Shown here: piece after piece, positions 8,723 through 17,168 of the stretch | Layout of the letters: each line of letters begins with the position of its first letter | Position numbering within the stretch: the first letter of the stretch is position 1 | Source: Actinoplanes cyaneus | GTDB lineage: Bacteria > Actinomycetota > Actinomycetes > Mycobacteriales > Micromonosporaceae | Length of the DNA: 64,000 nt | Direction: 5' to 3' | Assembly: GCF_016862095.1 (NCBI RefSeq) | Contig: NZ_BOMH01000028.1 | Location: 186,001-250,000, forward strand | Translations under genes and position numbers: made by a program | Notes under the pieces: model-generated | The model's input: the letters and a program-made list of their open reading frames with translations, nothing else | Told to the model about the DNA's origin: nothing | The model's database searches: none

Positions 8723-10117
8723 TTGCGGCTGGCGTACACGACCGCCGCCACCACCGCCGTCGCCGCCCTGGTGTTCCTCGTGCCGCTGGGCTGGGGCCTG
8801 CGCTCCGACCACCGGGAGGAGGCGCTGTCGGCCGCCGCGCAGGAGACCGCCACGGTCGCCGGCGCGCTCGTCGCCGGCGCCGGGGAGAAGGGCCTGGCCG
8901 CGGCCGTCGCCGCCGCGCGGGTCCCGTCCGGCGCCCCGGTCGTGCACACCCCCGGGCTCGCGCCCGGCGACGGCGGCCGGGTCACCGCCACCGAGATCGA
9001 CAAGGCCGCGACCGCCGGCGAGGCGACCCTCGTGGAGGTTCCCGGCGGCCTGGCCCGGCTGGAGCCGGTCCGCGCGAACGGCAAGGCGTGGGTCGTCGAG
9101 GCGTTCGTGCCGGACGCCGAGCTCGGCGCGAACACCGCCCGCGACTGGTGGCTGCTGCTCGGGCTGGCGATAGTGCTGGTCGGCGGCTCGGTGATCGTGG
9201 TGGACCGGCTCGCCCGCGGCGCGGTGAACTCGGCGAACAACCTGGTCGAGGCGGCCCTCGCGGTCGGCGACGGCGACCTGGGCGTGCGCATCCACCCCTC
9301 CGGGCCGCGCGAGCTGGCCGAGGCGGGCTACGCGTTCAACCGGATGGCCGACCGCCTGATCACGTCGCGCACCGACGAGCGGGAGCTGGTCGCGGACCTG
9401 TCGCACCGGCTGCGCACCCCGCTGACCGCGCTGCGGCTCGACGCCGAGGCGCTCGACCCGGACGACACCCAGATCATCGACCTGACCGCGGAGGAGGTCG
9501 ACCGGCGGCGCGGCATCCGGCGCATCCGGCAGGCCATCGCCTCGCTCGACGACGAGGTCAACTCGCTGATCAACACCACCCGGCAGGCGGTCGCCGCGCA
9601 GGTGGCGTCCACTCCGGAGGAGGGCGTCTGCGACGCCAGCGAGGTGGTCCGGGAACGCATGACGTTCTGGTCCGCGCTCGCCGGCGACCAGGACCGGCAG
9701 TACCGGGTGATCGGCGCGCACCTGCGCATCCCGGTGCCGGTGCCCCGCGCCGAGCTGGCCGCCGCGCTCGACGCGGTGCTCGGCAACGTGTTCCGTTACA
9801 CCCCGCAGGGCACCGCGTTCGAGGTGGCGCTCTCCCGCCGCGACGGCTGGGTGGCGCTGCGGGTCGACGACGCCGGCCCGGGCATTCCCGACCCGGAGAA
9901 GGCCCTGCGCCGCGGCCAGAGCCAGCAGGGCTCGACCGGCCTGGGCCTGGACATCGCCCGGCGGATGACGCAGTCCACCGGCGGCTCGGTCAGCCTCGAC
10001 CGGGCCACCCTCGGCGGCGCCAGCGTGGTCATGCTGATCGCCGACGCCGAGGCCACCCCCAGGACACCGAGCCGCTTCGGACTGGTCGGCCGTGGCCGGC
10101 TGGGACGTCGGAGCTGA
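8723..10117 (+). CDS. Sensor histidine kinase of the OmpR-type system
   Basis: About 464 residues. Two transmembrane helices (AATTAVAALVFLVPLGWGL near residues 8-27 and a second near 137-160) flank an extracytoplasmic sensor loop; HAMP follows, then the H-box DLSHRLRTPLTAL with H228, and the HATPase domain with N box (NVFRYTPQGT), G1 (DDAGPGIPD) and G2 (STGLGLD). The open frame extends back into the regulator gene, but TTG at 8723, immediately after the regulator stop, puts a short N-terminus directly before the first helix. The start remains uncertain, since no strong ribosome site was seen and coupling is assumed. Confidence 0.9.
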   Translation: MRLAYTTAATTAVAALVFLVPLGWGLRSDHREEALSAAAQETATVAGALVAGAGEKGLAAAVAAARVPSGAPVVHTPGLAPGDGGRVTATEIDKAATAGEATLVEVPGGLARLEPVRANGKAWVVEAFVPDAELGANTARDWWLLLGLAIVLVGGSVIVVDRLARGAVNSANNLVEAALAVGDGDLGVRIHPSGPRELAEAGYAFNRMADRLITSRTDERELVADLSHRLRTPLTALRLDAEALDPDDTQIIDLTAEEVDRRRGIRRIRQAIASLDDEVNSLINTTRQAVAAQVASTPEEGVCDASEVVRERMTFWSALAGDQDRQYRVIGAHLRIPVPVPRAELAAALDAVLGNVFRYTPQGTAFEVALSRRDGWVALRVDDAGPGIPDPEKALRRGQSQQGSTGLGLDIARRMTQSTGGSVSLDRATLGGASVVMLIADAEATPRTPSRFGLVGRGRLGRRS

Positions 10118-10385
10118 GAATCAAGACCGATGACGAACCTTCCCCCGTACGGAACAGAAGTTGCTTAGATCTGTTTTAAGAGTGTTCCCCTGGCTCGTCC
10201 GGGCTGGCAGTGTTCGCTTCGATCCCATCCGGCTCCCCGGCTCGCCTACCGCACGTCCCCATCGCCGCGGCCGGCGGAGCCCCGGCGCGGTGGGGGGCGG
10301 GCACCCCATGGCCCCCTCCCACCGCGCGCCGGCAAGATCTGCACGACCTGCTGGACCTGCTCGACAGTTCCGACAAGGAGACGCT

Positions 10386-12599
10386 TTGTCCGCGCATCGC
10401 CGGTCAGCGTTCCGCGGGTCGCCCACCGGGCGGCGCCGTGCCGGAGAGGAGCAGGGCAAGCCGACACGCTCCGTCACCACCCGGCTGCTTCCGGTCGCGC
10501 TCGGGCTGGCGCTGCTCGGCATCGGCGGCGTGGTGGGGCCCAGCGTGATCGGCGCGACCTCCAAGGACGACCCGGCGAAGTTCGAGCTGACCGCGCTCCC
10601 CAAGGACGCGCCCGACGAGGGACTGGTCTACGAGGGACTGGAGCCGGCCGCCACGAACGCGCTCTGCGCCGGTTCCTACCTGCTCTTCGACGAGACGTGC
10701 ACGCACGGGCCGGACCGGGCGCCCACCGGCCTCTCGGTCCGCCGGGACGTCGCCCCGGTCACCGCCGCCACCCAGCTGCCCAGCACGGTCCGCACCATGC
10801 AGCCCGTGGTCGTCCCGGCCGACGCGGAGATCGCCCGTGACCTGGGCGGCAGCGCGCTCACCCCGGACGCGCCGGCCCTGATCGCCGACCCGGCGCCCGG
10901 CAACGCCGACTTCGTGCTCGGCCCGGCCGGCGTGGCCTGCTCCGACGACGGGCAGAGCGGCAAGCGGGTCCAGCTGCTCTACCTCTACGCCGCGGGCACC
11001 ACCACCCGCTACAACAAGTACGTCAACTCGTTCCGCACCTGGGCCGCCGGCGTCGACGCGATCTACGACGCGAGCGCCGGCGAGACCGGTGGCTCCCGGC
11101 ACGTGCGGTACGTGACCACGCCGGAGTGCACCGTCGCGGTCTCCGAGGTGGAGCTGCCGGCCGGCTCGCTCGACTCGTTCGCGGCGACCGTCAAGGCGCT
11201 CGGCAACCTGGGATACAACCGGGCCGACCGCAAGTACCTGATGTTCTCCGACGCCAACGTCTACTGCGGCATCGGCACGTACGTCGACGACAACCGGCCG
11301 GGGCGGACCAACCGGAACAACGCCGGGCCGTCGTACGCCCGGGTCGACTCCGGCTGCTGGAGCTCGGCGATGGCCGCGCGCGAGCTGACCCACGTCCTCG
11401 GCGCGGTGCTCAACGGCGCACCCAACGGCACCGGCGCCGGTGGCTGCACCGACGGCTACGACCTGCTCTGCGGGCCGGACCGCTCCGGCAGGGCGCTGCG
11501 GCAGACCTGCCCGAAGGCGCACGAGGTGCGGCTGGACTGCGGGCACGACGACTACTTCGACACCAACCCGAAGCCGGGCAGCTACCTCGACAGCCACTGG
11601 AACGTGGCGCTCAGCGACTTCCTGCTGCGCAGCGACGGTGGCGACGACATCCCGGACGTCCCCGGCGCGGTCACGGCGGCGCCCAGCGCCGCGGCCTCCG
11701 TCCCGCCGGCCCGGCCCCAGCCGTCGGCCGGGACACCGTCACCGTCCCCCAGCACCAGCGCGAGCACCGTCCCGGTCGCACCGAGCACCGCTCCGGGCGT
11801 CTCCACCGCGCCCCTGCCCGGGGCGAGCGCGGACGCCGGGCTCGACGCCGAGCAGGCCGCGTTCCACGCCGAGTCGGGCGCCGGCGGGTCCGGCGACCAG
11901 GACGCCGGCGCGCCGTCCAGCGGGGACGGGCAGGCCGCCCTGGAGATCCGCGACGCCACCAGCATGTCGGTCCGGCTGATCTGGACCGCCGCCTCCGACG
12001 ACGCGACCTATCAGGTGTCCGTCGGCGGCAAGCCGGTCGCCACCACCAAGGCGACCCGGGCGCGGCTCATCGGGTTGAAGCCCGACTCGGTCTACCAGGT
12101 GGAGGTCACCAGCAAGACCGGCAACTACCGCGCCAAGGGGTCGGCCCGCACCGCCCCCGCCGCCCGGCCGGTGCAGAACTCGTGGTTCGTCCTCACCAAC
12201 TCGCTCACCGGTGGTGCCGCCGACCTCTACGCGGCCCGCGCCGCCGACGGCACCCCGGCAACGCTCAGCACCGCCGACCGCGGCAACCAGCAGCAGTGGC
12301 AGCTGGCGCCGGCGCCGGGCGCCGTCAACACGTACACGCTGATCTCCCGCGCCAGCGGCAAATGCCTGATGCCGCTCGGCGGGACACCGGTCGCCGGCGC
12401 GCCGCTCGTCCAGGGCGACTGCTCGGCCGCCGGCACCCGGTGGCGGCTGCAGGCCTCCGCGTTCGGCTTCACGCTGCGCAGCGAGACCGGTGACCTCGCC
12501 GTCGGCGTGGGCGGGCAGCGCTTCGGCTGGCACCGCGTCCTGGCCCTGGAGCCGGACACGAACCAGCGCCACCAGAGCTGGACCGCGGTGCCCAGCTGA
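10386..12599 (+). CDS. Secreted protein: degenerate metalloprotease-like, FnIII and ricin-like domains
   Basis: A 737-residue exported protein. It starts at TTG 10386, placed by AAGGAG at 10375-10380 with a 5-base spacer. An N-terminal hydrophobic helix (LLPVALGLALLGIGGVVGPS, near residue 37) is a signal or anchor. The next domain (about 180-420) has paired cysteines and a helix reading RELTHVLGAV; related secreted actinobacterial metalloprotease-like proteins have HExxH there, so the first zinc histidine is Arg332 and the domain is probably catalytically dead. A Pro/Ser/Thr linker (about 425-520), a fibronectin III domain (about 520-590) and a beta-trefoil-like C-terminus with QQW-type repeats (about 598-737) follow, suggesting adhesion or carbohydrate binding outside the cell. 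Confidence 0.7.
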   Translation: MSAHRRSAFRGSPTGRRRAGEEQGKPTRSVTTRLLPVALGLALLGIGGVVGPSVIGATSKDDPAKFELTALPKDAPDEGLVYEGLEPAATNALCAGSYLLFDETCTHGPDRAPTGLSVRRDVAPVTAATQLPSTVRTMQPVVVPADAEIARDLGGSALTPDAPALIADPAPGNADFVLGPAGVACSDDGQSGKRVQLLYLYAAGTTTRYNKYVNSFRTWAAGVDAIYDASAGETGGSRHVRYVTTPECTVAVSEVELPAGSLDSFAATVKALGNLGYNRADRKYLMFSDANVYCGIGTYVDDNRPGRTNRNNAGPSYARVDSGCWSSAMAARELTHVLGAVLNGAPNGTGAGGCTDGYDLLCGPDRSGRALRQTCPKAHEVRLDCGHDDYFDTNPKPGSYLDSHWNVALSDFLLRSDGGDDIPDVPGAVTAAPSAAASVPPARPQPSAGTPSPSPSTSASTVPVAPSTAPGVSTAPLPGASADAGLDAEQAAFHAESGAGGSGDQDAGAPSSGDGQAALEIRDATSMSVRLIWTAASDDATYQVSVGGKPVATTKATRARLIGLKPDSVYQVEVTSKTGNYRAKGSARTAPAARPVQNSWFVLTNSLTGGAADLYAARAADGTPATLSTADRGNQQQWQLAPAPGAVNTYTLISRASGKCLMPLGGTPVAGAPLVQGDCSAAGTRWRLQASAFGFTLRSETGDLAVGVGGQRFGWHRVLALEPDTNQRHQSWTAVPS

Positions 12600-12654
12600 C
12601 CCTTTTCCCCCGACCCCACCCCGGCGAGCACCGGAGGAACGACAGGAGACCGCG

Positions 12655-12798
12655 ATGCGCGACATGCTGAGCGAGCGGCAGACCGAGGAGGAGCCCCCGG
12701 CGCGCTTCAACCGCCGGAGGCTGATCCGCTGGGCGGTCATCCTCACCATCGGAACGCTGTCCATGCTGGCGGTCTGGCAGGACCCGCTCTACCCCTGA
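12655..12798 (+). CDS. Small single-pass membrane protein
   Basis: A 47-residue protein starting at ATG 12655, with AGGAG at 12644-12648 six bases upstream, which supports translation. It has a charged N-terminus (residues 1-29) and one transmembrane helix (AVILTIGTLSMLAVW, about 27-42), ending in QDPLYP. I do not recognise the family. It lies 55 bp after the secreted-protein gene on the same strand and may be co-transcribed. Its stop codon lies inside a 31-bp tandem duplication. Confidence 0.6.
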   Translation: MRDMLSERQTEEEPPARFNRRRLIRWAVILTIGTLSMLAVWQDPLYP

Positions 12799-12853
12799 CC
12801 CGGCTCCGCACCCGGCCCGCTGCCCCTGACCCGGCACCTCACCCGGCCCGGCG
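12792..12853 (+). repeat. Tandem 31-bp duplication spanning a stop codon
   Basis: Copy 1 (12792-12822) begins in the last sense codons of the small membrane protein gene and contains its TGA (CCCCTGACCCGGC); copy 2 (12823-12853) repeats this with about 4 mismatches. The second copy is non-coding. It is one of six loci in the window with this arrangement. Confidence 0.75.
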
Positions 12854-12863
12854 GCGTCGGGCT

Positions 12864-13071
12864 CGGCTGGCACTCACGGCTGTATCCGAGCTCCCTCACA
12901 GCCCTGAACACCAGCCGAGCACCGCGAGCTGGCACTCACGGCTGCGTCAACGCCCTCGACCAACCCTCAGTGCCAGCCGAGCACCGCGACGCGCGGAGCT
13001 GACCGTCGCCGACCACGGGCTGGCGCTCACGGGTGCTTCCCGAGCCTGAAACACCTCTGAGCGCCAGCCGG
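12864..13071. repeat. Three palindromic intergenic units (family site A)
   Basis: This fills the 329-bp spacer between convergent genes ending at 12798 and 13128. Units are at about 12864-12917, 12928-12980 and 13018-13071. Each begins GCTGGCRCTCACGG and ends with the complement (for example TCAGTGCCAGCCG), so each can fold into a stem-loop of about 54 nt; the loop side varies. Compensating changes (GCACT with AGTGC; GCGCT with AGCGC) indicate that the pairing, not only the sequence, is kept. Confidence 0.8.
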
Positions 13072-13127
13072 GATCCCGCGTCGGCGCACCGGGCCGGCCA
13101 TCGACCGGGGCGCGGAGGGCGAGCCGG

Positions 13128-14153
13128 CTAGAGCGCGTGGGCGGCGGTGTAGGTGTCGATCTCGGCCAGGAGGGTGGCCTTGCCGCCGGCAGGCAGGAAG
13201 CTGTGGTGGACGGCGGCGCGGGCGAGCCCGGCCACGCCGGCGGCGTCGAGTTTCAGCAGCTCGGCCGCGACCGCGTACTCCTGCTCCAGCGTCGTGCCGA
13301 ACATGGGCGGGTCGTCCGAGTTGACGCTCAGCGGAACACCGGCGGCGGCCAGCGTGGCGATCGGGTGGCCGGCGAGGTCGGCCACGGCCCGGGTGCGCAG
13401 GTTCGAGGTCGGGCAGACCTCGAGGGGGATCTGGTGCTCGGCGAGGTACGCCATCAGCCGCTCGTCCTGAGCCGCCGCGATCCCGTGACCGATCCGCTCG
13501 GCGCCCAGCGACCGGATCGCGTCCCAGATCGTCTCCGGCCCGGTCGTCTCCCCCGCGTGCGGCACGCTGTGCAGCCCGGCGGCGCGGGCCTGGTCGAAGT
13601 ACGGCTTGAACTGCGCCCGTGGCACCCCGATCTCCGGCCCGCCGAGCCCGAAACTGATCAGCCCGTCGGGCCGTTCCTCCAGGGCGATCCGCAGCGTCTC
13701 CTCGGCCGCCGGCAGCCCCGCCTCGCCCGGGATGTCGAAGCACCACGCCAGGTCCACGCCGAAGTCGCGGCGGGCGCCGGCGCGCGCGTCCTCGATCGCC
13801 TCGCAGAACGCCGGCGCCGGGATGCCACGGCGCACGCTGGAGAACGGCGTGATGGTCAGCTCCGCGTACCGCACCTGCTGCCGGCTCAGCTCCCGCCCGA
13901 TCTCGTAGGTGAGCAGCCGCACGTCCCCGGCGTCGCGGATCAGGTCGACCACGCTCAGGTAGATCTCGATGAAGTGCGCGAAGTCGCGGAACTCGAAGTA
14001 CTTCGCGAGCAGTTCCGGGTCGGCCGGCACCGGCGAGCTGCCCTCGTGCCGCGCGGCCAGCTCGGCCACGATCCGCGGGGAGGCCGACCCCACGTGGTGG
14101 ACGTGCAGCTCGGCCTTGGGCAGGCCGGCGATGAACGAGGTCAGGTCACTCAC
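13128..14153 (-). CDS. add: Adenosine deaminase family enzyme
   Basis: A 341-residue amidohydrolase-fold deaminase. Visible: KAELHVHHVGSASP (residues 10-23) with the metal HxH, HAGET (about 206) with metal and catalytic residues, a RIGHGIAA helix, and SVNSDDPPMF with the catalytic Asp. This subfamily includes adenosine deaminases and the 6-aminodeoxyfutalosine deaminases of the futalosine menaquinone route in actinobacteria; the HHVGSASP variant could be either, and no other menaquinone genes lie nearby. GTG at 14153 is chosen because AGGGAG lies 6 bases upstream; the longer open frame is a shadow of tam. Confidence 0.85.
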   Translation of the reverse strand: MSDLTSFIAGLPKAELHVHHVGSASPRIVAELAARHEGSSPVPADPELLAKYFEFRDFAHFIEIYLSVVDLIRDAGDVRLLTYEIGRELSRQQVRYAELTITPFSSVRRGIPAPAFCEAIEDARAGARRDFGVDLAWCFDIPGEAGLPAAEETLRIALEERPDGLISFGLGGPEIGVPRAQFKPYFDQARAAGLHSVPHAGETTGPETIWDAIRSLGAERIGHGIAAAQDERLMAYLAEHQIPLEVCPTSNLRTRAVADLAGHPIATLAAAGVPLSVNSDDPPMFGTTLEQEYAVAAELLKLDAAGVAGLARAAVHHSFLPAGGKATLLAEIDTYTAAHAL

Positions 14154-14163
14154 GATGATCTCC

Positions 14164-14901
14164 CTAGATAGCAGCCACCACGAAGATACGGCGGAACGGG
14201 AACGCCACGCGGCCGTGTCCCGCCGGATACGCCCCGGCGAGGCGTCCGCCCAGCTCAGCGCGGAATCGCGCCCACGCGTCGTCGTCGAGCGCGGCCCGCA
14301 CCGGCCGCAGCGCGGTGCCCTCCATCCAGCGCAGCACGGGGTGATCCGGCCCGTCCGCCGGCAGCAGGTGCAGATACGTCGTCTCCCAGGCGTCGACCCG
14401 GGCGGCGGCCAGCAGCTCCGCGTAGTCGGCGGGGTCGTCCACCGGCGACTCGCGCAGCACGTGACCGACGCCGAAGTCACCGGCCACCGCCCGCAGCAGC
14501 CGGTGCGAGGGCGCGTCGAAGTTGCCCGGGACCTGCATGGCGAGCCACGCTCCGGACGGCAGCGCGGCCACCCACCGGACGAGCAGATCCTGATGTCCCG
14601 GAACCCACTGCAGGGCCGCGTTGGTGACGACGACGTCGGTGTCCGGGCCGGGCTGCCAGCCGGTGAGGTCACCGACCCGGAAGTCGCCGTCGCCGGCCTT
14701 CGCGATCATCTCGGGCGAGGAGTCGATGCCGGTCACCCGCGCGGCCGGCCAGCGTTCGCCGAGGGTGCGGGTCAGCTCACCGGAGCCGCAGCCGAGATCG
14801 ACGACCGCGCGGGGTGCGGTGGCGCCGATCCGTGCGGTGAGGTCGATGAACGGACGCGAGCGCTCGTTGCCGAAACGCCGGTAGACGGCCGGATCCCACA
14901 T
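14164..14901 (-). CDS. tam: Trans-aconitate 2-methyltransferase
   Basis: A 245-residue class I SAM-dependent methyltransferase that methylates trans-aconitate, a by-product that inhibits aconitase. The N-terminus MWDPAVYRRFGNERSRPF is characteristic of Tam; motif I is VVDLGCGSGELT (about residues 34-45), followed by GIDSSPEMI and VTNAALQWVPGH. Length is as expected. It sits 10 bp upstream of the deaminase gene on the same strand and is probably in one transcript with it. A palindrome near the promoter is shared with the divergent aldo/keto reductase. Confidence 0.92.
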   Translation of the reverse strand: MWDPAVYRRFGNERSRPFIDLTARIGATAPRAVVDLGCGSGELTRTLGERWPAARVTGIDSSPEMIAKAGDGDFRVGDLTGWQPGPDTDVVVTNAALQWVPGHQDLLVRWVAALPSGAWLAMQVPGNFDAPSHRLLRAVAGDFGVGHVLRESPVDDPADYAELLAAARVDAWETTYLHLLPADGPDHPVLRWMEGTALRPVRAALDDDAWARFRAELGGRLAGAYPAGHGRVAFPFRRIFVVAAI

Positions 14902-14918
14902 GACGCCTCCAGTTTGCC

Positions 14919-14936
14919 AAACCGTACGTACGTTTT
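14919..14936. promoter_or_regulatory. Operator-like palindrome between tam and aldo/keto reductase
   Basis: An 18-bp imperfect palindrome centred on CGTACGTACG, which is perfectly self-complementary, flanked by AAA and TTT with one mismatched pair. It lies in the 71-bp divergent promoter region. Symmetry and position suggest a repressor site, but no regulator gene is adjacent. Confidence 0.5.
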
Positions 14937-14972
14937 GCTTGCACGCTATCAGCTTGGCGGTAGGGTCTCCAC

Positions 14973-15950
14973 GTGGAAAAACGAAGCTTTCGCCGAATGG
15001 GCCGCGACGCGTCGGTGATCGGCCTGGGCGCCTGGCAGCTCGGCGCCGACTGGGGCGATGTCAGCGAGGCCGACGCGCACGCCACCCTGCAGGCCGCGGT
15101 CGACGCCGGGGTCACCTTCATCGACACCGCCGACGTCTACGGCGACGGTCGCAGCGAGCAGATCGTCGGCTCGTTCGTGAAGGGCAAGCCCGGCCTCACG
15201 GTCGCCACCAAGATGGGCCGCCGCCTCCCCCAGGTGCCGGAGAACTACTCGCTCGACAACTTCCGCGCCTGGACGGACCGTTCACGCGCCAACCTCGGCG
15301 TCGAGACCCTCGATCTGGTCCAGCTGCACTGCCCGCCGACACCGGTGTTCCACAGTGACGAGGTCTTCGAGTCGCTCGACGTCCTCGTTCAGGAGAAGCG
15401 CATCTCGGCGTACGGCGTGAGCGTCGAGAAGGTCGACGAGGCGCTCGCCGCGATCGCGCGCCCGGGCGTGGCCAGTGTCCAGATCATCCTCAACGCGTTC
15501 CGCCTCAAGCCCCTGGAGCGGGTTCTGCCGGCCGCCGCCGAGGCGGGCGTCGGGATCATCGCGCGGGTGCCGCTCGCCAGTGGCCTGCTCTCCGGGCGTT
15601 ATGACGAGAACACCACGTTCGCCGCGGACGACCACCGCAACTACAACCGGCACGGCGAGTCGTTCGACGTCGGTGAAACGTTCTCCGGAGTCGACTTCTC
15701 TACCGGATTGGAAGCAGTTCGCCGGCTGCTGCCACTCGTTCCGGATGGGGTGACGATGGCGCAATTCGCACTCCGCTGGATCGTGGAACAGCCGGCCGTC
15801 ACCGTCGTGATCCCCGGTGCGCGTAATCCCGAGCAAGCGCGCGCAAACGCGCACGCCGCCGATCTCGCACCGCTTTCGCCGGAAACCCTGGAAAAGATCG
15901 CCGCGGTCTACGATGAGCTGATTCGCCCCCAGGTGCACGACAAATGGTGA
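14973..15950 (+). CDS. Aldo/keto reductase
   Basis: A 325-residue NADPH-dependent TIM-barrel oxidoreductase. Seen: FIDTADVYGDGRSEQ (catalytic Asp and Tyr), the lysine in VATKMGRR, and the cofactor-binding segment VVIPGARNPEQARAN near residue 285. The subfamily resembles oxidoreductases of unknown substrate rather than xylose reductases. The stop overlaps the next start by 7 bp, so the small membrane protein is translationally coupled. The gene is divergent from tam. Confidence 0.92.
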   Translation: MEKRSFRRMGRDASVIGLGAWQLGADWGDVSEADAHATLQAAVDAGVTFIDTADVYGDGRSEQIVGSFVKGKPGLTVATKMGRRLPQVPENYSLDNFRAWTDRSRANLGVETLDLVQLHCPPTPVFHSDEVFESLDVLVQEKRISAYGVSVEKVDEALAAIARPGVASVQIILNAFRLKPLERVLPAAAEAGVGIIARVPLASGLLSGRYDENTTFAADDHRNYNRHGESFDVGETFSGVDFSTGLEAVRRLLPLVPDGVTMAQFALRWIVEQPAVTVVIPGARNPEQARANAHAADLAPLSPETLEKIAAVYDELIRPQVHDKW

Positions 15951-16192
15951 ACAATGAAACCGAAGCACCGGCTGAGCCCGTCCGGCTGCGCGGCTGGCTG
16001 GCGATGTCGTTCGGTCTGCTCGGCATGGTGCTGGGCGCGGTGTGGACGTTGCAGGGGCTGAACGTCTTCGAGAACGAGCTGATGAGCGATCAGCCGGTCT
16101 GGGCCGCGGCCGGCGGGGCGATCGCCGGGATCGGCCTGGCGCTCGTGGTGATCGGCATGCGCCGGCGCAGCAGCGGCAAACCGGCTTCCTGA
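15944..16192 (+). CDS. Small two-helix membrane protein
   Basis: An 82-residue protein that starts inside the aldo/keto reductase stop region (ATG 15944, 7-bp overlap). Two transmembrane helices are evident (LAMSFGLLGMVLGAVWTL, about residues 19-36, and WAAAGGAIAGIGLALVVIGM, about 52-71), with an Arg/Lys-rich C-terminus that by the positive-inside rule is cytoplasmic. I do not recognise a function. Coupling with the reductase suggests co-expression. Confidence 0.75.
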   Translation: MVNNETEAPAEPVRLRGWLAMSFGLLGMVLGAVWTLQGLNVFENELMSDQPVWAAAGGAIAGIGLALVVIGMRRRSSGKPAS

Positions 16193-16238
16193 CCAGCGGC
16201 CTTCCTGCGGCAGCACGGTGGCCGGTGGCCGCGGCGGG

Positions 16239-16276
16239 AAAAAGAGGCCCCGCAACCTCGGCGAGGATGCGGGGCC
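16239..16276 (-). terminator. Rho-independent terminator of the cold-shock gene
   Basis: The arms GGCCCCGCA (16246-16254) and TGCGGGGCC (16268-16276) enclose a second CCTC/GAGG pairing. On the minus strand the stem is followed by TCTTTTT (complement 16239-16245). It lies 62 bp after the cspA-like stop and may also stop the convergent plus-strand transcript. Confidence 0.85.
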
Positions 16277-16337
16277 ACGGTCAGGCCGGCCTCCGCCAGG
16301 CGGCCGGCATGCCGGTCTCGCGACCGGCGGATTGGTC

Positions 16338-16541
16338 TCAGAGCGGGCGAACCTGCTCCGCCTGCGGGCCCTTCTGGCCCTGGGCGATCTCGAACTCGAC
16401 CCGCTGGTTCTCCTCCAGAGTGCGGTAACCGCTCGTCTGGATGGCCGAGAAGTGGACGAACACGTCAGCACCCCCGCCGTCGACGGTGATGAAGCCGAAG
16501 CCCTTGTCTGCGTTGAACCACTTCACGGTTCCTTGCGCCAT
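16338..16541 (-). CDS. Cold-shock protein (CspA family)
   Basis: A 67-residue single cold-shock domain. The nucleic-acid-binding motifs RNP1 (KGFGFI) and RNP2 (VFVHF) are intact, with the usual start MAQGTVKWFN and end GPQAEQVRPL. It binds single-stranded RNA or DNA as an RNA chaperone. AGAAGGAGA precedes the ATG. The nearest upstream gene end is 355 bp away and separated by a terminator, so the gene has its own promoter and a long leader, as is usual for csp genes. Confidence 0.97.
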   Translation of the reverse strand: MAQGTVKWFNADKGFGFITVDGGGADVFVHFSAIQTSGYRTLEENQRVEFEIAQGQKGPQAEQVRPL

Positions 16542-16819
16542 GCTGAACTCTCCTTCTGAAAATGCCGGCCCGCCCGACCGCGGCAGCGGTGCGCGGGGCC
16601 GATGACCGTTTTCGAGCAGCGGCGCCGCGAGGCGGCCCTTTCAGAGGACGTCCCCTCCGTTCGGCTTTGCGACACCTGTGACCCTCCCGGGATCGGGTCG
16701 GTGTCGCGCCGCCTGGCGGAAGCAGCGAACCACGTACGCAAAAACTGGCCACACTGTACCCGAAAAACAGCCCGCAAAGCTGCCCCTCGTAGGAATCCAA
16801 TAAAGCGTGGCAGATATGG
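16542..16819 (-). promoter_or_regulatory. Leader and promoter region of the cold-shock gene
   Basis: A 278-bp stretch between the csp start and the terminator of the DUF4235 operon, with no convincing ORF. It contains AT-richer tracts (for example near 16738-16765) in an otherwise very GC-rich window. Cold-shock mRNAs often have long structured leaders that control translation with temperature; whether this one does is inference, and no defined promoter hexamers were assigned. Confidence 0.4.
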
Positions 16820-16857
16820 AAAAGGCTCCCCACTTCATGGTTACGAAGTGGGGAGCC
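16820..16857 (-). terminator. Rho-independent terminator of the DUF4235 operon
   Basis: A perfect 13-bp stem, GGCTCCCCACTTC (16824-16836) with GAAGTGGGGAGCC (16845-16857), an 8-base loop, and TTTT on the minus strand (complement 16820-16823). It is 38 bp beyond the stop of the last gene in the operon. Confidence 0.88.
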
Positions 16858-16895
16858 GTCACGACACCTGTCTATACCGGTGATGATCTAGGAAC

Positions 16896-17168
16896 TCAGT
16901 CCGGCCAGGTCCCGGTGAGACGCTTCGTGCCGATCGCACCGCCACGATGGACGGCCGCCTTCACCACCGCGAAGATCGCGCCCTGCAGCGCCGCGGCGGC
17001 GAGGATCTCGCCCCAGCCGCGCTCCTCGTCACCGGCGTCGGGCGCGTCGTCGTCACCCGAGGCGATCTTCCACAGCTGCTTGAACAGCGCCCCGGCCACG
17101 GCGCCGGCTGCGAAGCCCAGCGCCACGTTGACCGGTTTCAACGCCACCTTGCCCAGTTTCCCCGCCAT
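16896..17168 (-). CDS. DUF4235 membrane protein
   Basis: A 90-residue protein with the DUF4235 pattern: a hydrophobic helix with small residues (NVALGFAAGAVAGALFKQLWKI, shown in part, about residues 14-34), an acidic loop (GDDDAPDAGDEE) and a second amphipathic helix ILAAAALQGAIFAVVKAAVHRG. The function of the family is not known. Its ATG overlaps the preceding DUF3618 stop by one base (TGATG), so the two are coupled. Confidence 0.85.
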   Translation of the reverse strand: MAGKLGKVALKPVNVALGFAAGAVAGALFKQLWKIASGDDDAPDAGDEERGWGEILAAAALQGAIFAVVKAAVHRGGAIGTKRLTGTWPD

